64,000 nucleotides of DNA from Acridotheres tristis (Eukaryota; Chordata; Aves; Passeriformes; Sturnidae): contig CM072887.1 in assembly GCA_037013685.1 (NCBI GenBank), positions 45,125,154 through 45,189,153 of the forward strand, read 5' to 3'. Positions 56,401 through 64,000 of this stretch are shown in pieces. How positions within the stretch are numbered: the first letter of the stretch is position 1; the number at the start of each line of letters is the position of its first letter. The notes beneath the pieces are model-generated. The model had not been told where the DNA came from, made no database searches, and saw only the letters and a program-made list of their open reading frames with translations. The position numbers and the translations under genes were made by a program.

Positions 56401-59400
56401 TAGTCAAAATTTCAGACTTTTAAATCTGGGTTATGCCCATTTATTGAAATCACTGACCATTTTTCTGGATGCTTTCTCCTACCCTTCCAGTTGGTCTTAG
56501 TGGGATACGACATATCTCACTCCCTCTGGCTGGTCAGAGAGCAGAGGTGTGCTGGATGGATGTGTATGAAAGTCTATATGGCCACTACTGGGCCTACACT
56601 TCTCCTGAATAATCCTGGGAAGTGTACATTTCATCTGGTGTTCTCTGGCCTGTACCTTTCATAAGATTCTATTAAAAAGCAGAAACAGGAACTAAAAGAC
56701 TCAAACCCACAGGGAATGCCATTACTATGATCTTAGGTAAGTAATTATACATTCTTAAGCTAAAAGAAGTTTTCTTTCCTACTCCCTTCCTTGAAATTGT
56801 GATGTAGTCTATCATACCAATGATTTGTGAATTCTTATCATGGTATGTAAACCTATAATCATTTCACAGTTTAGTTTGTTTGCCTCACTCAGACAGTGCT
56901 GCACTGTTTGTTTTACCAAAGTATGTGTGGCTGCTTTCCCACTTGGTCACACATCATTCTGTCTGAGCTTGGCTTGCCGGGCAGGTGCTGGCGGCTGCAC
57001 TGCGACTCCCGCTGTCATCTTGTCAAACCCAGGACACTCTTTCCCTGTAGCACTTATACAGAAAGCAGAAACTGTATGGCAGCTTTGGAAAATGATGGAT
57101 AATGTAGCTTGCCTTGGCTTCCTAACGGCAAGAAAATCCAGCTGTGCTGATCTGGTATGTTATAATGGTGGTAGTAGTAGTGATATTTTCTTTTTTCTGT
57201 GCAGATGAACATATGGTTAATACATTTTTTATTGAATTAAATGGTTCAATTACAGGAGCTTGTAGATGAGGCAGAATAACAAAAGACTGTACTAATCATC
57301 CCACTAGCACTTCCATTTTATCAAATAGTGCAGTCAATGCAAGTTTAGGGTTCCCTTTAATCCCTGTGGAGTTTAAAAAGCCAAATTTCAGATGCAGGAT
57401 TGCACTGGACAGAAGGAGACAGATGGTGAGTTGTTCTCAGTTTCTCCTTTTCCTCAGTTACTGGACTGCTAAGGACTGTTCAGGTTTTCATTGAAACAAT
57501 AACTTAGAGAATCTACTTTGAAGTCCAGACATGCAAGAACTGACCTGAGAAAGAAAGGTTTGGTTCCAACACTTCTTCAGTGTCTGAAAGACTGGAGCTA
57601 AATTATGATGATCCCAGGACTCCTCATCATGAGTCTTTTGAATCACGGCATTTCCAAAAGGATTTATCATTTCATTTCCATTGGAACTCCATTTCAAAGT
57701 CTACAGTTAAATAGAATTCAAAATTGGTTTATGGATGTAGTGATAGAGAGTGCGGCCTTTACATGTTAATTTTGCAAGATTATTTGTATCTCTTATGTGG
57801 TATTTGTTTTGGACTTCCAAGGCTAACAGATTAGTTCGTGGTTGTGTAATACAATGAAAATGGGAACTGCTACCTAATTGTTAACTATTTTTATTTCTTA
57901 GTAATACAATTATTTTTTACCATCACTTCTAAGTGACATAGCTTTTTATTCTATCCATTTTAGTGGAAGTTTGGTCTCCTTTATTAATATATTCCTCCTG
58001 ATCTTTTCTTATGTGTTAGAAGATACCAGCTTGTCCTTTTTTTATGAAAAAACAGCATAATGATATCATTGCCATCTAAGTGTACCTGTCAGACTTCTCA
58101 ACCGATACTTGACTGGATTGGCTGTTGCCATACAGAGGTTTTAGAAATTTAGGGCTGCAGAGCAGATGCTTTCTGGCTTTCATCCTCTGCTCTTCATCCC
58201 TAGTGTGAGTGAAGGAAGATCTGCACCCTATAACATTAATAATTTCTGGCATATATTTAGCAAATATCATTATTTGAGATCTCTCTCATACTATTCTGGT
58301 TTTGACCTCATCCTGTCTGACAGCTCTGGAAATAATGCCTGCTTCCTAAATAAAACATTGCTAGAAGGATGGTTTCCAGAAGTCCTGTCTTAGCACTTTA
58401 TTTTTTAGAAGTTGAGCTTCTCTGAGTTTTCAATCATTCTAAGACTTAAAAGTTAACTGTGTGATTTACCAGAGCAATATTTATTCATTATTATATTGTG
58501 TTCATATTCTGAGTTACACAATGATGAATGCATTAAAAGTTGACTGAATTAGATTATAATATGGCATCGTCATTGTAACCTTGTATTCCTATAAATAAAA
58601 AGAAACAATAATACCTCATTTACATTAAATATCAAAATAGGGGAGAGGTTTGTGTTAGTTATTGTGCATGAATGAAGGAAAGGAATTGCTGGTCTATTTA
58701 CTTCATATATCAAAGAAACTGCACCATTTAATATCACACAGTGTCTTATGGCTTCGTAACAAAAACATTTTGAGCAAAAGTTCAAGGGAAAGATGAATTT
58801 AGAAATAATTAGAAAAACAAAACCAAACCCTCCTCTTTTGGGTAAATATTTTTGTGCCAGATCACTGTATTATGATACTCATTATCTCGTGCCATTATAT
58901 ATTGACTCTGGAAGAACTCACATTTAGCAAACAAACATTGACAGCATATTTTGCTCAATGCTTACAGCCAATGATGGATTTTTTCATCAGAATTTTTTCT
59001 TCTTGATGATATAATTCATTTATTACTATGGATCCAGTCAGATGACTAGAGAAGCTAATGAAATAAAATAAATGCAAGTTCCTACTCTGAGCATATTTTC
59101 ATTTTATGTTAGTACTTGGGGAAAAGGATTAAAGCTTAATTATTAATCCCTTTCATGCTTTTTTTTTTCCTATTTTCCCAAAGTGTTTAATGATTGCTTT
59201 GACATACATCTACCAAAGGTTCTTCCTGACTCTGGAGACCATAGTTTCAAAGGAATTTTTACCATGTGTTGCCCCTAAAGAAATTTTGAAGTCATTAGAT
59301 GTGCAAAATCCCTAGTCCAAGTATAAAAACGTACATGAAAAAAATTATTAGTGGCGTGTGCAAAAAGTCCTAATGAGAACTTTTACTACTTTTATCAGAT

Positions 59401-59991
59401 AGCTGAAAGGTAGATGAAAATGGGAAGAGTTTTGCCGCCTCACCGATTAGAGTAGCTTGACACAGTGAAATGATATATGTCCATAGTTTAAGTAAAAGCA
59501 GAACAATATTTTTGTTTGTCATCAGCTGTAGCTGGAGGCAGCAGAGGCTGTGGCTCTGTTTTGCTAGAGCCAGGATAGCACTGGGGACCAGTGTGGATTG
59601 GAACTTGAAAGATTTGTGGCTCCATATGATTGGAACTTAATTTTTGAAGGTTCCAGAATAGTGTATTTTTCAAATGTTGAGTTCAGGACAGATCCAGCAA
59701 GGAGTGTTTTAATTCAGAGTTAGAATTCAGGGGCATTTTAATACTACTGTGGGTTCAAATTCTCCTGGGATTTTGGTTCCTCTGTTATTGAATGTTTCTA
59801 AGGAAAGACAACGTGATCACTATAAAGAGCTCAGATTAATCTCAGTCTGCAAGCTGAGTACTATCACATACAGGTTTGCCTTGAAATGTGTCATAGGCAG
59901 CTTGACTTTTTAAAGACATCTTTTAAAGTGCTAAAGTGATTTTATGTACAAGTATGAGGACAATTATTTATTTAACATCTTCACCTGTTCA
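53458..59991. other. Non-coding stretch immediately upstream of the CHRM3 coding exon
   Basis: No gene seen. It contains the TG/TA tract at 55261-55440 and scattered short frames. By position it is probably the last part of the CHRM3 5'-UTR intron. Confidence 0.6.
55261..55440. repeat. TG/TA-rich microsatellite tract
   Basis: A pure (TG)9 run at 55290-55308 sits within about 180 bases of TG-, TA- and CA-rich sequence (GTATATGTACATATAC-type units). It yields accidental open frames on both strands. Confidence 0.85.
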
Positions 59992-60042
59992 CTTGATTTT
60001 TCTTTGGTTTTTCTCTGCTACAGACTATGTCAGAGAGCCACA
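59992..60042 (+). other. CHRM3: Splice acceptor and 5'-UTR start of the CHRM3 coding exon
   Basis: A T-rich polypyrimidine tract (about 59997-60020) ends in CTACAG, with AG at 60022-60023. A YTNAY branch-point candidate has its A at 59996, 27 bases upstream. The exon would start at 60024 and carry 19 bases of 5' UTR before the ATG. CHRM3 in other vertebrates has its coding region in one exon preceded by non-coding exons, which fits. An upstream in-frame ATG at 59944 falls inside the predicted intron; the frame is closed by TAA at 59932-59934. The acceptor is a sequence prediction and needs RNA support. Confidence 0.8.
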
Positions 60043-61845
60043 ATGATCATGCAAAATAACAGTTCATCCTCGCCTCTTTTTCCAAATGTGAGCTCCCTCT
60101 GGAAGAGAGATTCACATGGATCAGGACTCCTTGATGAAGCAGCATCACTCATTGGCAGCTATGATTTTCCTCAGACTACGGAGAGTTTTCCTTTCTCCAC
60201 TGTGGAATCAACAAACATGACCCTAAATGCCACAAGCAAAGACCCTCTGGGTGGACACACTGTCTGGCAGGTAGTTTTGATTGCTTTCCTCACTGGGATT
60301 CTTGCACTGGTGACCATCATAGGAAACATCTTAGTGATTGTTGCGTTTAAGGTTAACAAACAACTGAAAACAGTCAACAACTACTTCTTGTTGAGCCTTG
60401 CTTGTGCAGATTTGATCATCGGTGTTCTTTCCATGAATCTTTATACCACGTACATCATCATGGACCACTGGGCCTTGGGAAGTTTGGCCTGTGATCTTTG
60501 GCTCTCCATCGACTATGTCGCCAGTAATGCCTCTGTCATGAATCTCCTCGTGATAAGTTTTGACAGGTATTTTTCCATCACTAGGCCGCTAACATACAGA
60601 GCCAAACGAACAACTAAAAGGGCTGGGGTAATGATTGGTTTAGCATGGATCGTCTCTTTTGTTCTTTGGGCCCCTGCCATCTTGTTTTGGCAGTATTTTG
60701 TTGGGAAGAGGACTGTGCCTCCTGATGAATGTTTCATCCAGTTTCTAACCGAACCTGTCATCACTTTTGGCACTGCCATAGCTGCCTTTTATTTGCCGGT
60801 CACCATTATGAGTATTTTGTACTGGAGGATCTACAAGGAGACGGAGAAACGCACCAAAGAGTTAGCAGGGCTGCAGGCTTCGGGCAGTGAAGAAGAGGCA
60901 GCACGCTTTGTGCACCAGACAGGCAGCTCCCGGAGCTGCAGCAGCTACGAGCTGCAACGGCAGAACATGAAACGTTCCGCCCGAAAGAAATACAGACGCT
61001 GCCACTTCTGGCTCACAATGAAGAGCTGGGAGCCCAGCACAGATCAGGGGGACCAAGAGCATAGCAGCAGTGACAGCTGGAACAACAATGATGCTGCTGC
61101 CTCCCTTGAAAATTCAGCCTCCTCTGATGAAGAAGACATTGCTGCAGAGACCAGAGCCATCTATTCAATTGTGCTGAAGCTTCCTGGTCACAGTGCTATC
61201 CTCAATTCCACAAAACTACCCTCCTCGGAAGATTTGCATGAGTCAGGGGATGAACTGCAGAAATCCGACACAGAATCCAAGGAAAAGAAACCTAAAAAAT
61301 TGCACCCTCCCAAAAGCGTTCAGGATGGTGGAAATTTCCAAAAGAGCTTTACTAAGCTTCCAATTGAACCAGAATCAGAAGAGACAACCACAGCTTCTGA
61401 TGGCATCTCATCAGTGACCAAGACATCGACAGCCCTGCCCTTGTCCTTTAAGGAAGCAACCCTGGCAAAAAAGTTTGCCTTGAAGACCAGAAGTCAGATC
61501 ACAAAACGAAAACGAATGTCACTCATCAAAGAAAAGAAAGCGGCACAGACACTCAGTGCCATTTTGTTTGCCTTCATCATTACCTGGACCCCATATAACA
61601 TCATGGTTCTGGTGAACACCTTTTGCACCTGTATCCCCAAAACTTTCTGGCACCTGGGGTATTGGCTTTGCTACATCAATAGCACAGTGAACCCCATGTG
61701 CTATGCACTGTGTAACAAAACATTCAGAAACACTTTCAAGATGCTGCTGCTGTGCCAGTGTGACAAACGAAAACGACGCAAGCAGCAGTATCAGCAAAGG
61801 CAGTCCGTCATTTTTCATAAGCGGATCCCTAGGGAGGCTTCATAG
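60043..61845 (+). CDS. CHRM3: M3 muscarinic acetylcholine receptor, complete coding exon
   Basis: This encodes a plasma-membrane class A GPCR for acetylcholine; M3 receptors signal through Gq to phospholipase C in smooth muscle, glands and neurons (family knowledge). The 600-residue frame has N-glycosylation sequons at N5, N6, N15, N58 and N62. Seven membrane segments lie near residues 76-99, 111-135, 150-171, 193-214, 239-260, 500-525 and 533-557. Visible landmarks are N95 (1.50), D123 (2.50), amine-binding D157 (3.32), DRY at 174-176, W202 (4.50), the C150/C230 disulfide pair, TWTPYN at 514-519 with N519 (6.52), Y540 and Y544, and NPxxY at 550-554. The third cytoplasmic loop is very long (about 262-498), as is typical of M3, with conserved serine-rich and acidic stretches. 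The C-tail carries a basic cluster at 575-580. I chose the ATG at 60043 because residues 3-14 align with the mammalian M3 N-terminus, A is at -3, and a splice acceptor lies just upstream. Human M3 is 590 residues. The oddity is the third extracellular loop, where CxxC is shortened to CTC (528-530). Confidence 0.98.
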   Translation: MIMQNNSSSSPLFPNVSSLWKRDSHGSGLLDEAASLIGSYDFPQTTESFPFSTVESTNMTLNATSKDPLGGHTVWQVVLIAFLTGILALVTIIGNILVIVAFKVNKQLKTVNNYFLLSLACADLIIGVLSMNLYTTYIIMDHWALGSLACDLWLSIDYVASNASVMNLLVISFDRYFSITRPLTYRAKRTTKRAGVMIGLAWIVSFVLWAPAILFWQYFVGKRTVPPDECFIQFLTEPVITFGTAIAAFYLPVTIMSILYWRIYKETEKRTKELAGLQASGSEEEAARFVHQTGSSRSCSSYELQRQNMKRSARKKYRRCHFWLTMKSWEPSTDQGDQEHSSSDSWNNNDAAASLENSASSDEEDIAAETRAIYSIVLKLPGHSAILNSTKLPSSEDLHESGDELQKSDTESKEKKPKKLHPPKSVQDGGNFQKSFTKLPIEPESEETTTASDGISSVTKTSTALPLSFKEATLAKKFALKTRSQITKRKRMSLIKEKKAAQTLSAILFAFIITWTPYNIMVLVNTFCTCIPKTFWHLGYWLCYINSTVNPMCYALCNKTFRNTFKMLLLCQCDKRKRRKQQYQQRQSVIFHKRIPREAS

Positions 61846-61878
61846 AATAGTATTTTTTACATAAAAAAATAACGAAGC

Positions 61879-61990
61879 AGGGATGTGATGGGTGAGATGG
61901 GATGTGATGAGATAGGACAGAACAGGATGGCATGGGCAGGATGGGCAGGATAGTGAGGGATGGGATGGGATGGGTTGGGGTGGGAAGGTG
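61879..61990 (+). repeat. GGGATG/GATGG-type minisatellite with G-quadruplex motif
   Basis: Degenerate repeats of GGGATG, GGATGT and GGCAGGAT units run for about 110 bases, starting some 35 bases after the CHRM3 stop codon. The core at 61957-61984 has six runs of at least three G separated by one or two bases, which meets the usual G-quadruplex rule. It lies on the sense strand, so it would be G-rich in the mRNA if transcribed. Confidence 0.85.
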
Positions 61991-62493
61991 GTTCCAGGGT
62001 GCTGATTCTATGATTTAAACATCAAGAGATGAAAGCAGCTGCCAGGCTTATTTATCCTTTCAATAAATCCAGTTTAATATAAAAGTCAATCCACATTCAG
62101 CAAAAACTAAGAAACTTCAACATTTTTACTAAGGAGTGAAAGATTTAATAAAGTTTTCCTATGAATTTGTGAGAAACTGTATAGCAATTATAAACCCATT
62201 ACTGATCTGCCCAGTTCTTTGATTATAATCAACTCTGGGATCTCAGGTAAGCACATCTAGCTAGCCCAACTCTTCTTTTTCCTAGGAATCCAACAACTTT
62301 AAATTCAAGTTACATACATATGTAGCAACCTAGCAAAACAGGATTGTGAAATTATTTGAGACACTGTATAGGCTGAAAAATTGCCTCTTGTTGTCCCGGT
62401 AGAGCTTCCTGTCTACTTCTCTTCTGGTATATTGTTAATTATATCCCTGATTCCTGATTTCTGAGTATCTGAGAATGTGTTCAGCTGATGTTA

Positions 62494-62539
62494 TATGTGT
62501 GTGAATGTGTGTGTGTATGCACAGCATGCATTCACACGC
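62494..62539. repeat. TG-rich microsatellite with inverted repeat
   Basis: A short TG-rich run is flanked by a perfect 9-base inverted repeat, GTGTGAATG at 62499-62507 and CATTCACAC at 62529-62537. The stem could extend two pairs outward, including one G-T pair, with a loop of about 21 bases. It lies in the presumed CHRM3 3' UTR. Confidence 0.6.
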
Positions 62540-63665
62540 CTGAAATGCATACCAGGAAAGAGGTGACCTATTGTTCCAGGTTTTACAGGGCCCCCAATCA
62601 TGATTACATGTGATTGAAATTTTTTAAAGTCAGAAAATTGTGTTATAACTATATAGCTCATTATTTGCCACCTGAAATTCAAGTTTATCTCTTGAACCAA
62701 AACACAGTGTCCGCAGTTCAAACTGAGAAAACCAAAACATAGCCTGTGAGTTTACAGTTTTATAATGGGGTACTTGCCCAGTAAAACCTTAATCTTGAGC
62801 AGAGTCTCTCCCCAAAGTGATCATGCCTCTTTAATAGATACAAAGGGGAAAGGAATTGAAGGCTACATTCAGGGAAGAGCATGAAGCTGTCTTTGCAGGG
62901 CACAGGACGATGAGAACCCAGATCTGGGCTGCACGGTACCAGTGCTCAAAGGGAGCTGCTCAGGAGCCAGGCACAACCATCAGCAGCAGCCCCGTGTCCT
63001 GCTGGGGAGGCTGTGCTGCACAGGAGGCACACATGGCTCCTGCAACACCTTGTCCTGAGCTGCACCGTGGGGATGCACCACCCTTCTCAGAGCCAGCTCA
63101 GATCCTGTGTGCAGTATCTGTACGGCTTCCGATGAAAGTTCAAGTTGCAATTTTCTGACAAAAGCTGGTGGAGCCCTGCCGCTTGCACTGTCTGCCCAGG
63201 TGATCTTCAGATAAAAATGATTTGATTCAAAGAAATGCTTATTTTTGCACGTGAAGGATACTCACTAAAAAATGTTTGTTTTCCACAACCTGTTTTAAAA
63301 ATCATCAGGAGAAGTGCACCTAAATCTGTTTGACGCCAGGTTATTCAGTGGTGTGAAAAATGTGATATTGCCAATTTGTAACCTGGCAATTTTTGATAAA
63401 GACAATTTTAAAAGGGCTTTAATATTTATAGTTTAGATATGACCAGTATTTCCTGGTATTTGTGATGTGGTCTGCACCGAACATGATTTATAAAAGTCAG
63501 AGGTCCCCTGGGGAAAGGATTGTACTTTAAACTGTTGCTCTAAATCTGATTTAGTTACATGTTGAAAGATTATTTTGTATTCTCCTTTGAACTGACCAAA
63601 ACTTTTTTTTTAATTGCTTAGACTCTTATTTTGCTGAAAATAAAACAAGTATCTTATTTTACAAA

Positions 63666-64000
63666 GGGGCATCAGTGTTGTGAACACAGAACTGATGTTA
63701 AAGCTGCTTTTGTATTCAGTGTGAGATGGTGTTTACAGATGATTTTGACAACAGTGGAAATATATTAAATGGTGTCTGTGTATCTGAGCTATTTAATTTT
63801 GTGTTATGTTCATATGAAGAAATATTTATACATATTTCACCGAATGTTTTATTTAATGTTGATAAATATTGCTCTTCAGTCTTCAGCTGTAGTGTCCCTT
63901 TAAAGTGATTCATGAAGGTCTGCTTGAGAAATGAATAGACTATACCTAGCTTTCTTGTCAATAAGATAAATTCTCTTTTGTATGAGTTGTTTAAAATGTC
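63666..64000. other. Flank beyond the last candidate polyadenylation signal
   Basis: AT-rich sequence with two short overlapping open frames on opposite strands and nothing recognised. It may be 3' flank or further 3' UTR if the 63639 signal is not the last one used. Confidence 0.5.

Larger units (their letters stand above)
61846..63665 (+). other. CHRM3: Presumed CHRM3 3' UTR and polyadenylation signals
   Basis: No coding exon is visible after the stop codon. AATAAA hexamers occur at 62062-62067, 62147-62152 and 63639-63644. The last is followed within about 40 bases by a GT-rich stretch (GTGTTGTG), which makes it the best-looking distal cleavage signal. The region also holds a G-rich minisatellite, a TG-repeat hairpin and a GC-richer patch at about 62890-63180. 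The 3' UTR boundary is an inference. Confidence 0.5.

Noticed and set aside
61193..61417. A 74-codon frame inside CHRM3 in another + frame
   Set aside because: It lies wholly within the third-loop coding sequence of CHRM3 and is explained by it.
60171..61818. Open frames antisense to CHRM3 (69 to 99 codons on the minus strand)
   Set aside because: They are shadows of the strongly conserved CHRM3 coding frame and show no family features of their own.
62856..63158. A 100-codon + strand frame after CHRM3
   Set aside because: It lies in a GC-richer part of the presumed 3' UTR, is unrecognised and has no splice signals I can support.
1..64000. CRISPR arrays, operons, riboswitches, tRNA or rRNA genes
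   Set aside because: None seen; the CR1 repeats and the muscarinic receptor mark this as vertebrate nuclear DNA, where bacterial features are not expected.

Overview
The window looks like nuclear DNA from a bird. The only protein-coding gene I can support is CHRM3, the M3 muscarinic acetylcholine receptor, read on the + strand near the right edge (60043-61845). The avian assignment rests on several 5'-truncated CR1 retroposons that keep the typical 3' tail of short ATTCTATG-like units, and on a vertebrate M3 receptor in an AT-rich background. I cannot name the species.

Layout. Positions 1 to about 60023 hold no recognisable coding exon. A consensus-like splice acceptor (AG at 60022-60023) lies 19 bases before the receptor start codon, so much or all of this 60 kb is most simply read as CHRM3 5'-UTR intron; the promoter is probably outside the window. 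This DNA contains four CR1 fragments (8928-9340 minus, 12428-12515 plus, 12679-13213 minus, 24783-25035 plus). It also contains a 386-bp solo LTR (53066-53451) with TG...CA ends, a TATA box, a polyadenylation signal and a perfect 6-bp target-site duplication, plus a weaker LTR-like fragment near 35.8 kb. Microsatellites, homopolymers and several clean inverted repeats make up the rest of what I can name. Of the acceptor/donor pairs I noticed, 52279-52313 brackets the best candidate 5'-UTR micro-exon.

The CHRM3 reading frame is intact and intronless (600 codons from the conserved start) and carries all the class A GPCR landmarks. Its oddest feature is extracellular loop 3: the usual CxxC pair of muscarinic receptors reads C-T-C here, one residue short. 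After the stop codon (61846-64000) comes presumed 3' UTR and flank, with a GGGATG-type minisatellite containing a strong G-quadruplex motif, a TG-rich hairpin and three AATAAA signals, the last at 63639 looking best placed.

I found no operon, CRISPR array, rRNA, tRNA or other novel multi-gene system. The other open frames are short and unrecognised; several are CR1 remnants or shadows of CHRM3.
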